A stretch of DNA of 64,000 nucleotides from Selaginella moellendorffii. Its lineage: Eukaryota > Streptophyta > Lycopodiopsida > Selaginellales > Selaginellaceae. A program made the translations under genes and the position numbers. The notes under the pieces were generated by a model, which was given only the letters and a program-made list of their open reading frames with translations, had not been told where the DNA came from and did not search any database. The DNA is taken from positions 108,501 to 172,500 of the forward strand of contig NW_003314290.1 of NCBI RefSeq assembly GCF_000143415.4, in the 5' to 3' direction. Shown here piece after piece: positions 10,633-21,364 of this stretch; position 1 is the stretch's first letter, and each line of letters starts with the position of its first letter.

Positions 10633-12359
10633 TGTAAGCGACTAAATTTTCCATTCTACTTTAGTCACTTAACCACACCTCCGACTACTTGGAGGAGTCT
10701 CATTCACAACCTCCATAAGTCCAATTCAGGACTTGGGACTTGCTAGCCCTGAGAATGGCATCCATGCCACTCAACATTTGCACTTGGTCCAAGTGCTCCA
10801 CATGTCTGATCCCATGACCGACACTCAAAGGTACCACCGACATGGCAGCTTGTTACGCTAAGGCCATGCCGAATCACCTTTGCCACACTAGTAGTCCAAT
10901 ACCCCTTGCATCACAATCTTGGCTCTCCAAGACTAGGCAAACCATCCGTGAGTGGTCATCTCAGATCCACTCCTTAGCATCCTTAGGATGCCCACCGACA
11001 AGGGGAATAGCCTTCCCCAATATCCCTCTGTCAGTCCCCACTAAGTCCCTTTCTGCCCCTAGCCGTGTTTGCCAACACTGCCACTAGATCGAGGCCCACA
11101 GGCCCGACCACTAAGTCCCACGGTCCTCTGGGACTTCCTCACCACACGACTGTGTCCTTGGTCACTACCCCAGAGGACTGCTCCTCTTCCTTTCCACAGT
11201 CTGGGCCTTTAGGACAACATTTCGGAACACCGTGGCCTTACGCGAGCCACCTGGGTACTCTCCCCGCCTTCCGCCCTTAGGTGCTCTAGCCATGGGCTTA
11301 GAGCGAGGTTCCGTTGAGCCACGCTTGGTATCCAAGTAGGTAGTGCCACCCACACTTGGACTGGGAGCATCGGCCAGTCGATCTCCCGAGGGAACTAGAG
11401 CCGGCTCTTGAACACTTCACCAAGCTACCCCGCTTGTCGGTCCGTATTCACTCTAGTCTTGGACTTCCCAGTGGTCAGTTCATCACCCAACACTGGGTCT
11501 GGCCTTCCTGGGCCAAACTGGCCTTTCCTGGCCAAACTGGCTCCACTGCAGTCCTCCCCCTACTATACTTTTGAAGCTCACTAAACCCCCCAGGGTCTGG
11601 GAGACGAACGCTTTGGGCTTTCACCCTCTCAAGCTCGAACTCGGACTGGGCCTCGGACTCGGACTCGGATTCGGACTCGGATTCGGACTCGGCCTCGGCC
11701 TTGGTCTCGGTCTCGGTCCCGATCTCGGTCTCGGTCTCGGTCCCGGTCTCGGTCTTGGTCCCGGTCTCGACTTCAGACTCCATCTCGGGTCCATCTCGGA
11801 CTCCATCTCGGACTCCATCTCGGGTCCATCTCGGGTCCATCTCGGGTCCATCTCGGACTCCATCTCGGACTCCACCTCGGACTCCATCTCGGGTCCTTCT
11901 CGGACTCCATCTCGGGTCCATCTCGGACTCCATATCGGACTCCACTTCGGACTCCACTTCGGATCCATCTCAGACTCCATATCGGACTCCACTTCGGGTC
12001 CATTTCGGACTCCATATCGGACTCCACTTTGGACTCCACTTCGGATCCATCTCGGACTCCATATCGGACTCCATCTCGGACTCCACTTCGGACCCCATAT
12101 CGGACTACTTTGGGTCCATCTCAGACACTTCCACGTGTTATGTGTTGGTCCTTTTTGGGTCCCTTTTTGGAGCCTTGCTTATTGGTTGCCTCGTGCTTGC
12201 TCCTCGAGCACTTTGTTGGGAGTTCCACTCCCGCTCTCGACCTTCCAAGTCGGAGCTTTTTAGCCCGAATGCGTTATGCTCGTTTGGCTTTCGCTTCGGC
12301 CACTATCACATGGCACCCTTCCGGCTCCACTTTGGGGCCTAGGGATTTTGTGTCTCACA
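10633..12359 (-). mobile_element. solo LTR-A with perfect 5-bp target duplication
   Basis: Full-length LTR-A in minus orientation: TGTAAGCGACT at 10633, GTCTCACA at 12359, 1727 bp. The flanks are ACTTG at 10628-10632 and ACTTG at 12360-12364, an exact 5-bp target duplication. There is no primer site or interior on either side, so this is a solo LTR left by LTR-LTR recombination. It sits inside the gypsy integrase frame. It contains the longest CTCGGA minisatellite of the four copies. Confidence 0.92.
11630..12130 (+). repeat. CTCGGA/CCATCTCGGACT minisatellite in solo LTR
   Basis: About 500 bp: first hexamers (CTCGGA, CTCGGT, CTCGGC), then 12-18 bp units of the CCATCTCGGACT and CCATCTCGGGT kind, with later variants CCATATCGGACT and CCACTTCGGACT. 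Open frames of 88-230 codons on both strands are artefacts of the repeat. Confidence 0.88.
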
Positions 12360-12900
12360 ACTTGCTAGGTGGAAGTTAGTGCTTTTGTAAGCACCTCCAC
12401 AACTACTGTTAGATAATTTCTCCTCAATCGAGTGGTGTTCCAGCAATCTTGTTTAGAGCGGATTACCTAGGCCACATACAAGTAAAATAACAATAGTGCT
12501 ACAACTTCTATCATTTTCCACTTACAAAGTACATAATAGATGGCTTGGTATTAGTTTGTTTTCCCCATTTTACAATATGTGGTTTATATAAAGCTCCAAA
12601 AATTATACATGTGCAACAATTGAAATACTTTGTACAAAAAGATCAGGAATAGTTGGCACCACCTACACATCCACTAATGCTTCCTCTTGATATTCCTCTA
12701 AATCCTAGCCCATCTATGAGAGAACCTTGATGGTCTTCCATTATTCCGAGAAGAGGGGATAATATAAGGTCCAAGTGTATGGTTACGCTACCATATATTA
12801 ATATTAGTGTAGTGGGATTTAGGTAGCTGTTGGATTAGTTTCAATCCAAACCACTCACTCTTATATATAAACTAGGTTTTTTAGGCTAATTGATATGCAC
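12360..12900 (+). pseudogene. gypsy integrase continuation and decayed 3' part
   Basis: Directly after the target duplicate, the frame continues DYLT to C-stop-VEVSA (family form DYFTKWVEA), showing that the integrase was interrupted by the solo LTR. The frame decays within about 70 bp. The remainder, up to a TATATATAAACTAGG block near 12870, is probably the tail of the same element. That part is inference. Confidence 0.55.
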
Positions 12901-14780
12901 ATTTTCTATATTGCCTTTTTATATTCCATGCACTTACAGCTCTAATTACAAAACAATTCTAAATCATCATGATGTATAATAAAATTTTAAAAAGTGATCC
13001 AAGATTTTATTATAATATTTTATCCTAATTATCCTAAATAATTCACCCACTTTAACTAATACACAAGAAATAATGTTTTGAAATAAAATAAAAAATATTT
13101 ATATATCAAATTGAAAAATATTATAAAATCTAAAAAGTGTATAATAGCATATTCGGAAATCTAGATGAGTGGATGTCATAACTTAAACCATCTAAATGTT
13201 TAAATATTTTATAAATTTTTAAAAAGTAACAGTATATTAATTATATTTTTTGATAAAATTAAAATAAATAAAACATTATAAATGTATATACTAATATAGT
13301 TAAAAGGGATGTTTATAAACATATATATTTGAAACACTTCTTATTCAATAAATTTATTAATGTATTAATAAAAGATCATTTAAAGTATTTATTAAAGTAA
13401 ACCATATTATCTATTTAAGTCTTCTATAGCTCTCATAAAATTAATATTTTTAGGTTTTCACATGCTATATCTCATTAACTTTATTTATAATAGAATATTA
13501 GTTAAGATAAAAACATAAACACATGTCTGATTTTATCATAAAGAAATAAATTAATATCAGGGATAGAGGCAATTTGCAACTAGTAAAAAAATAGAAATTT
13601 TTCTTCTTGGTCAAAAAACTTTAATTAGTGTCAATATAGACAATTATATTATTATTTTCCATTACCTTACAAACTTGTATATTTTCTTCTTTTTCATAAA
13701 ATTTTTTGTAACACTAAACATATTTTTATAACATTAAATTGCCCATCTTATGTAAATAAAATTTATTTATATTTTCTAATAATAATATTTAAGTAAAATA
13801 TTTGATCAATTTTATAAATGTGTTGATTATAAATATTACTTATGACTCTTCTTTTGTAAACTATTAAATTATAATACACTAAACAACTACATATCACTCT
13901 CTTCTGTAAAAGTTATGGGAATAATCATAATGATTTTAAACACTGATCTTGTAACAGTTCTCTGACATTTACCAATTATGTTAATAACTAACTCTAGGTA
14001 ATTTATTTTTGATTTCCAAAGTCCACATAGTACCAGATCAAGTTAATCACTAAAACTTTGTCATTCACATGTTAACTAAAGTTGAAAAAATATAGAATCA
14101 CTTCAATATACATAAGGTTATTGACTAAAGTTATTAACTAAATCAAAGTATTTTTCAATAACAAATAACAAAATTTATTAATAAATTTAAATAAAATAAA
14201 AAAGGATTTAGTGTATATTTTTTATAAATTTAATTATTTTTATTTACAAATGATAATATATTTTATTAATTTTATTTTATTATTTAATATCAAATTTAAC
14301 TTTTGATGATTCTTCTATGTAAAATAATTGATTAAAGTGGCATTAATTTATAACATTTATGTTATGACTAATTTTTTCAGTCGTTACTTTTTATTTTTTA
14401 ATTATATCTGTAAATGTAGTTTATATTTATCTCACAATTTTTAATTGTAATAAAAGTTATTTTAAATATTAGTTATTATGTAGGTAACTTAATATATTTT
14501 GATTTTTAAATTATTTATTTATTTTTAAAAATATTCTTTATTACAGATATATTGAGAAAATTTTACTTTCAAATATTTTTTTTATCTATTAGTAATATAA
14601 AATTTTGTTGTACTTATTTAAAATTTTGTTCAGAAATTTGATTACATTTGAATGTAGTCAGAATCCTTTGAAATGAGCTAAAGGGCAGAAAAGAAAACAA
14701 TAGGGCATAAACAGCTCTCATGGAAATCCATATCCCACCCTTAGACCAAATGGATTTATGAACTAGTTACAAAGTCTTTC
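12901..14780. other. very AT-rich gene-free stretch
   Basis: About 1.9 kb dominated by A and T with short A and T runs and no open frame of note on either strand. No recognisable element, RNA gene or tandem unit. It marks the edge between the left retroelement block and the gene island. Confidence 0.6.
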
Positions 14781-15382
14781 TTTTTTTCTCACCTTAATAA
14801 GATCTCATTGCAAGAAGAATTCATGCCCGTGTGCACCACACACACCACCACTGCTGCCAGCCATCCCAGTCAACTCTCCATATGGCACCACTGTCCGCCG
14901 CACAGCACCAGCAGTGGGAACTGGCGAGCTTGATCGCACCTCGACCACTTTACACACATGAAAAGTGGAAAACAACAAGTTGGACATCCAAATGTGGTTG
15001 TATGTATCATCAGGATGTCTACAGAAAGTTAAAAGCATCACTTCTGAATGGTTTTGGGTCAACTGTCAAATCATAATTTTTTCAACTACAAATAATCCAA
15101 ACTTTAATTCACATGGAAAAGTTTTGTGGAAAATCCCTTTTATAATATAGTTTCATCTAATATTAATTTGTTTTCAGTGAAGATGTGAATACTGAGAAAC
15201 ACAGCTCTAGCTGCTAAAGCTACAGGAAGAGGGAGGCAGTGTAGCATGTACATTCCAGAGTCCACGATGTCAAGGTTGAGTTCACTAGCTCGGACGGATC
15301 TCCAACACACTGCATCTTAACCGATAGCTCCAAACTTGGTCAGTGTTTACCATTTCTTTCTCTCGACCAAGCTCGTTTCTCT
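14781..15382. other. downstream flank of PPR gene, no supported gene
   Basis: Short open frames of 60-85 codons occur on both strands (for example 14805-15062 minus) but show no family resemblance or codon bias. Part of this may be 3' UTR of the PPR gene, which ends at 15383. Confidence 0.35.
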
Positions 15383-17377
15383 TCAGTTCTTTGAATGTAG
15401 GATCATATCCATCACCAGCAAGTGAGAGGCAGGATCATCATAATCCACCTCGTGAAGTCCCCTCGCAGCTCGTATCCCTTGCGTGACTCTAGAGTGCAAT
15501 CTACACGCTCCAAGAAACGCCCCCCAGGAAGCTCCGTCCGCCAGCCAAGGCATCACTTGGATCAAAGCCTCGGCCCGCTCCGTGTGCCCGGACTTCCCGA
15601 GAATGTCAATCAAACAGCAGTAGTGCTCCTGCCGAGGAGTGATCCCGTAATCGCTTTCCATGGACCGGAAGAAGCAGCACCCTTGTTCGAGCATTCCTTC
15701 GTGGCTACAAGCTCCTAGAACGCTCAACAAGCTCGTAGTATCCGGCTCCAAGCCCTCTTGCTCCATCCTCCTGAAGAGCTCCAGCGATCTTTTCCCGTGA
15801 CCAAGCGCAACCACCATCGTCGTCCACGAAACTAGATCTTTCATTGGCATTTTTTCAAAGAACTGGCTCGCTAGCCCGGCTTGGGCATACCCTTTCAGCA
15901 TTATATTCCATGCAAACATGCCCTTCTCGGGCATATCCTCCCAAATGCCATGAGCCTTGAGAAGATTCCCTGACCCGACGAGCATCTCCAGAACTATTGT
16001 CCATGATACCAAATTCACATCTACCATCGATTTGAACATAGCCATGCCTTCCTCTATACATCCACTTCTTACAAAAGCGTGAAGTAAAGCATTATTTACT
16101 TTGGCATTATGTATGGGCATCTTATCATACATGGATTTGGCCATCTCTAAGTCACCATTCTGCGAATATGCGGTGACCATAGACGTACACGCGACTAAGC
16201 TTTGACTGGGCATCCGGTCAAACATAGTCTTTGCTTTGATCACGTTGCCACTCCTTGCGTAGGAAGCCAGCATGACGTTCCAACAGATTAAGTTCCATTC
16301 GGGCATATTTTCAAAGAATGTGATCTCTGCTTGTTTTTCGTTTAAGGCTGCTAGCAATGTAGTCCATGAGACAATGTCATGTTGGGGCATAGAGTGAAAA
16401 ACCCTTTTGGCGGTATCTATTTCGTTCGCATGAGAATATGCGTGGAGCAATGCTGCCCATGAAACAATGTCCCTCTCAGGCATGGAATCAAACAGTTCCT
16501 GAGCCTGATAGATATGCCCGTTTCGGGCATATTCTGAAAGGAGTATATTCCAGGACCTGAGATCCCATTGAGGAATCTGTCTAAAAAGGAGAACTGCCCG
16601 TGATTCATGTGCCTCACAGTAAGCTTGCAAAAGTATATTCCAAGCGAGAACAGTGTTGTGAGGCATTGAGTCGAAGACTTGTTTAGCTCCACTTAGATGC
16701 CCAGCACGGGTATATACTTGAAGGATTGTTATCCAAGATACAAGATTCCTTTCTGGCATTGCGTCAAAGGTTTCTGATGCTGCGGGAATGTTTCCAAGCT
16801 GGAAATATGCTGCAAGCATGGAGTTCCAAGATGCTAGATTCTTTTGTGGCATTTGTTCGAAGAGAATCTTGGCTGACTCAACATCACAGTTTCGACAATA
16901 GGCCGAAATCATAGTGTTGTATGAAACAACACTCCGATCTGGAAGTCCATCGAAAAGGGATTTGACCTCACTGAACTGGTCATTTTGTGAATATGCCGAT
17001 ATCAACGAGTTCCAAGAAACTACACTCCAAAAGGGCATCTTATCAAAAATATCCTTTGCTCCATTTAAATCCCCACTTTCTGCATAGGCCGCCAACATCG
17101 CATTCCACGAAACCTCATTCCGATCCGGCATTACATCAAAAAGATGCTTCGATTTAAGAAAATGCCTCTCTTGGGCATATGCCGAGAGCATTGTGTTCCA
17201 CGATACTATGCTCTTATGTGGAATGGAATTAAAACAAATTTCCGCCCCTCGTATATTCCCGTTCCTAGAATAAGCGGCTAAAAGTTTATTCCATGAAATG
17301 GTATCTTCTGGATTTGCAGGCACACACACGCACTCGATCTTTTCTAGATGCCCATTGTGGGCATAATTCGTAGACAT
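15383..17377 (-). CDS. pentatricopeptide repeat (PPR) protein, S-type repeats
   Basis: Intronless frame of 664 residues made of about 20 tandem repeats, most exactly 31 residues with the form xVSWNxMLxAYAxxGxxxxAKxxFDxMPxxx. Such short S repeats typify PLS-class plant PPR proteins, which bind organellar RNA one nucleotide per repeat and act in editing, splicing or stabilisation in mitochondria or plastids. Near the C-terminus come longer L/P-like repeats (LEPDTTSLLSVLGACSHEGML) and a short start of an E region (ASWGAFLGACRLHS). The protein stops at HLLVMDMILHSKN, so full E, E+ and DYW domains are missing. No clear organelle-targeting peptide precedes the first repeat, so the true start could lie in another exon. 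It diverges from the ATPase gene 348 bp away. Confidence 0.9.
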   Translation of the reverse strand: MSTNYAHNGHLEKIECVCVPANPEDTISWNKLLAAYSRNGNIRGAEICFNSIPHKSIVSWNTMLSAYAQERHFLKSKHLFDVMPDRNEVSWNAMLAAYAESGDLNGAKDIFDKMPFWSVVSWNSLISAYSQNDQFSEVKSLFDGLPDRSVVSYNTMISAYCRNCDVESAKILFEQMPQKNLASWNSMLAAYFQLGNIPAASETFDAMPERNLVSWITILQVYTRAGHLSGAKQVFDSMPHNTVLAWNILLQAYCEAHESRAVLLFRQIPQWDLRSWNILLSEYARNGHIYQAQELFDSMPERDIVSWAALLHAYSHANEIDTAKRVFHSMPQHDIVSWTTLLAALNEKQAEITFFENMPEWNLICWNVMLASYARSGNVIKAKTMFDRMPSQSLVACTSMVTAYSQNGDLEMAKSMYDKMPIHNAKVNNALLHAFVRSGCIEEGMAMFKSMVDVNLVSWTIVLEMLVGSGNLLKAHGIWEDMPEKGMFAWNIMLKGYAQAGLASQFFEKMPMKDLVSWTTMVVALGHGKRSLELFRRMEQEGLEPDTTSLLSVLGACSHEGMLEQGCCFFRSMESDYGITPRQEHYCCLIDILGKSGHTERAEALIQVMPWLADGASWGAFLGACRLHSRVTQGIRAARGLHEVDYDDPASHLLVMDMILHSKN

Positions 17378-17725
17378 TGAGAATTTGGAGCTTGCAATAA
17401 AGTCAAAACTGGCACTAAAATATAATAGTTAAAATAGATTAATACGGTATTGCGTTTGTTTTTAAAAATGTGGCCCATTTAAATCGACGGTAGAGATTGG
17501 GGACGAGGGTTTTTTCAAACGCAAAGCTCCCGGCATCTGCTCACGCATGATCGCATCGCATTGACTGATCGGTGGCGCTGCGCAGGCGCTGTCACTGGCA
17601 ATCGCGAGCTCGCATTCCCTCCATCCTTTTCTCTTCGATCTTGGAGCGCCTAGGGTATTGTGGCCATAATCACAGGCTTTCTTGTTTGAATTTCACTCAA
17701 TTCCTCGTCGATCCCAGGTCTCGCA
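17378..17725. promoter_or_regulatory. divergent promoter between PPR and copper ATPase genes
   Basis: The 348 bp between two divergent start codons carry TGGCCCAT (17471-17478), a site-II-like GGCCCA element common upstream of plant housekeeping and organelle-biogenesis genes. Next to it is AATCGACGGTAGAGATTGG, related in inverted form to the sequence upstream of the second PPR gene near 30836-30860. Transcription start sites cannot be placed by eye. Confidence 0.4.
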
Positions 17726-20700
17726 ATGTCGAATCGCGGCATCGACATGGTTCTTGTCAAGACGATCGACGGATCGCCGTCGCCCGATCCGGCGGCGGTG
17801 CTACTGCCCGCTCGCTATCCATCCATGCCGAGGTATCCTCCCTCGCCGCCCAGGCCCGACATCGACGCCGCGCAAATCCAGAGCGTCTCCTTCAAGGTAA
17901 CGGGCATGAAATGCACTGCCTGTGCTGGATCTATCGAAAAGGCTCTCAAAAGACTCCCGGGGATCAAAGAGGCGGCGGTGGCGGTGATCCAAGAGAAGGC
18001 CCAGGTTGTCTTTCACCCAGCTTTCGTTGACGTAAGTTCTTTCTTTATTCTTTAGAAGCGAAGAACTTTTCTTTCGATCTAAAAGTCGTCGTTGTCCTGT
18101 TTTCCCACTTCCCAGGTAGAGACTATCCGCGAAGCCATTGTCGACGCTGGCTTTGACGCGGCCCTCTTGGAAGATCCTGTCGAGCAGTCGACCAACACAG
18201 TGTGTCGTCTCCGTGTCAGAGGCATGACTTGCACGTCGTGCTCGGGTTCGATCGAGGCGGCGCTCAGGAAGATCCAGGGGGTGAAAACTGCGGTGGTGGC
18301 TCTCGCCACCGAGCAGGCTGAGATCCTCCATGACCCCAGAGTGGTGAGCTGCGCGAAACTTATGGAAGCTGTGGAGGATGTTGGCTTCGAGGCCGAGTTG
18401 ATCAGCGCCGGAGAGGAGAGGAACAAGGTCCACTTGCAGCTGGAAGGGGTGCATTCGCAAGAAGGCTTTCGAAACATCGTCACCTCGCTCGAGGCTTTGG
18501 CTGGGGTGACGGAGGTGGAGCTTTTCCCTACGGAGGAAAGAGTGGTGGTTTCTTACGACCCGGACTTAACAGGACCGCGATGTTTCATAGAGATCATCGA
18601 GCAGACGGGACCGGCGAATATGTACAAAGCTCGTTTGGCTATGGGAGCAGACCGTCGTCCGGATATGAAGACCGAGATCAAGCACTACTGGAACCTCTTC
18701 TTATGGAGCATAATCTTCACGGTTCCGGTGTTCTTGCTGGGGATGGTGTTCATGTACACTCCGGGCATCAAGAGACACATCGAGAAGAAGGTGATCAACA
18801 TGTTGTCCATCGGACAGATACTGCGCTGGGTCTTGTCTACACCAGTCCAGTTCATCATTGGGTGGCGTTTCTACGTCGGGGCTTACAATGCGCTGCGACA
18901 TGGCTCGGCCAACATGGACGTTCTCATAGCTCTCGGAACGAATGCTGCGTACTTCTACTCGGTCTACACTGTTCTACGATCTGCGACGTCCCATTCCTTC
19001 GAAGGGACGGACTTTTTCGAGACGAGTTCCATGCTCATATCGTTTATCTTGCTGGGGAAGTTCCTGGAGGTTCTGGCCAAAGGGAAAACGTCGGAGGCCA
19101 TTGCGAAACTTATGAGTCTTACGCCGGATACGGCCATCCTTCTCACGGTGGACGAGGGAGGAAGCGTTGTTTCCGAGCGTGAAATAAGTACGCAGCTCAT
19201 ACAACGAAACGACATCGTCAAAGTCTTGCCTGGTTCCAAAGTGCCAGCGGATGGAGAGGTCACTTGGGGACAGAGTCATGTAAACGAGAGCATGATTACT
19301 GGTGAAGCTCGACCGGTTGCAAAACACGGCGGAGACAAAGTCATTGGTGGAACTATGAACGAAAACGGGGTGCTTCACGTACGGGCAACTCATGTTGGAT
19401 CCGAGACGGCTCTTGCACAGATCGTTAGACTGGTGGAGGCGGCACAAATGGCCAAAGCTCCCGTTCAGAAGTTCGCTGATCGTATATCTCGATACTTCGT
19501 TCCCATGGTACGCGTATGTGTTTCGCTGTTGTGTGACTGATGGTTCTTCTTTTACTTCTTTCAGGTTGTTCTTGCATCAGCTTTAACATGGGGTCTGTGG
19601 TTTGCTGCTGGAAAAGCTAGCTGGTATCCCAAGTCTTGGATCCCATCGAGCATGGACGAATTCGAACTGGCACTTCAATTCGGCATCGCTGTGCTGGTCA
19701 TTGCATGTCCTTGCGCCCTGGGGCTTGCTACGCCTACTGCTGTCATGGTTTCAACTGGAAAAGGAGCCACGCAAGGTGTTCTTATCAAAGGTGGTGCTGC
19801 TTTGGAGATGGCACGCAACGTAAGTAGTTCACGTCCGAGAGAGTTGTACTTGAGCTGTTTATTTTCAGGTTGACTGCATTGTGTTCGACAAGACGGGTAC
19901 ACTTACGAAGGGAGAGCCGAGTGTTGTTAACACGAAGCTATTTCAGAACATTGCTCTGAAGGTGTTCTTTACGATCGTTGCTAGTGCCGAGGTACGAGGG
20001 ATGTGTTTCCGTCTCGACAAGTATTTTAACATGTTTGGTTTTGTTGTCGCAGGCCAACAGCGAGCATCCCCTAGCCAAGGCAATAGTCGAGTATGCAAAA
20101 GGTCTGAGCGCAGAAGAACCCTTTGAGCAGCAGCAAGTGGAGGATTTCAAAGCTATCCCTGGACAGGGAATTCAAGCAGTTGTGATGGGAAAAGGACTGC
20201 TGGTTGGGAACCAAAAACTCATGTCTGAGAACGGGGTCTCACTTCCTCTGGAAGCCTCAGAGCAGCTCAAGGACGTTGAAGTGCTGGCCAGGACGGCGGT
20301 GCTGGTTGCAGTCGACGGGGAACTCACGGGCATCATCTCCATAGCAGACCCGATCAAACCAGAGGCGCCGGCAGTGATCTCCATGCTCAAGCTGATGAAG
20401 ATCAAGAGCATCATAGTGACTGGAGATAACCGAGGCACAGCTCTCGCGGTTGCTCGAGAGGTTGGTATCCGGACGGAGGACGTGATAGCCGAGGCCGATC
20501 CAAAAGCCAAGGCCGAGAGAGTCAAGGAGTTGCAAGTAAGTTGGCCATTTCTCTTTCCAAGCTCGAGACTAATGCTTTGGTTTTGAAACTTTAGAGCGCG
20601 GGCATGGTGATCGCAATGGTCGGAGATGGTATCAACGATTCCCCAGCTCTGGTTGCCGCGGACGTTGGAGTTGCCATTGGTGCCGGCACGGACATAGCGA

Positions 20701-20993
20701 TCGAGGCCGCGGACATAGTTCTCATGAAGAGCCACCTCGAGGACGTGGTCACCGCCATCGATTTGTCCAGGAAGACGTTCTCGAGGATCCGACTCAACTA
20801 CGTCTGGGCTCTGGGATACAACGTCCTGGGAATCCCAATCGCGGCTGGAGCGCTCTATCCTTCCGCGAGGTTCCGGCTTCCACCATGGATCGCTGGAGCT
20901 GCCATGGCGGCCTCGTCCGTGAGCGTCGTGTGCTCGTCGCTGCTACTCAAATACTACAAGAGGCCGAAGAAGCTGGAGCACATCGTCCACTAA
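17726..20993 (+). CDS. HMA5: P1B-type copper-transporting ATPase (HMA5-like)
   Basis: Six exons: 17726-18031, 18116-19507, 19565-19819, 19869-19991, 20053-20535, 20595-20993, all joined at codon borders, giving 985 residues (HMA5/RAN1 are about 1000). Metal-binding domains GMKCTAC (C63, C66) and GMTCTSC (C141, C144) are followed by a third HMA fold without CxxC (GVHSQEG). Then come TGEA (phosphatase), CPC 614-616 in the membrane, DKTG (D658, phosphorylated), SEHP (H697) and GDGIND (863-868). YN and MAASS in the last membrane helices mark Cu(I) specificity. It should pump Cu(I) with ATP out of the cytosol, for detoxification (HMA5) or loading ethylene receptors and cuproenzymes (RAN1/HMA7). 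The region around RPVAK...[12 protein letters not shown] is closest to HMA5. Confidence 0.95.
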
Positions 20994-21083
20994 AGAACGA
21001 TCGATCGAAGGTTTGGATTTCTAGTTTCTAGCACTACCTACTTGTACAGGTGATAGCTCTTTGGCGAGTAACCGATGATCTTG

Positions 21084-21329
21084 CTATCCTTTGCCTTTTC
21101 TTGCGAGCTCGATCGCTTCGTCCAGCAGACCTTTCAAAGACCGGGCCATTTGTCTAGAGGAAAAGAGATGGAGTGAGAATGGCGAGAAAGAGAGAAAGAG
21201 AGAAGACTACCTGGTGGATTCGATGTTGTCGAAGATAAACTTGGCTCTATCTTGGAGAGCGCCCACTGCCCATCTCTTGATCAAGTACCTTTGCTTCTTT
21301 GCCGGGAGTGGATGCTTTGTCCTGGGCAT
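21084..21329 (-). CDS. candidate small two-exon protein, 62 residues
   Basis: Not recognised. Exon 1 is 21329-21211 and exon 2 is 21153-21084, with a 57-nt GT..AG intron (21154-21210), a typical size for this window. The product starts MPRTKHPLPAKKQRYLIKRW, is strongly basic, and continues with helical-looking stretches (RAKFIFDNIEST, LLDEAIELARKGKG). It lies tail-to-tail with the copper ATPase (90 bp) and head-to-head with the APO gene (35 bp), so the two 5' ends would share a promoter. Evidence is only the clean splice, the frame and the spacing. A chance frame or an untranslated exon of a neighbour is possible. Confidence 0.4.
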
Positions 21330-21364
21330 AGAAAAGATTTATTTAGGGTTTATAGTGACTGGCT

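Noticed and set aside
11571-12379. Long open frames (up to 230 codons) with LGLGLG, SVSVSV, SRTPSRTPS and MESEVESE repeats, here and at 8663-9255, 56564-57337 and 62099-62668
   Set aside because: They arise from the CTCGGA/CCATCTCGGACT minisatellite of LTR-A, whose period is a multiple of three, so several frames on both strands stay open. The same text recurs in every LTR-A copy and the frames have no other protein-like part.
14805-15150. Short overlapping frames on both strands, one with SAAQHQQWELASLI, which faintly recalls a QLQ motif of growth-regulating factors
   Set aside because: The resemblance covers a few residues only, no WRC domain follows, and the frame ends quickly.
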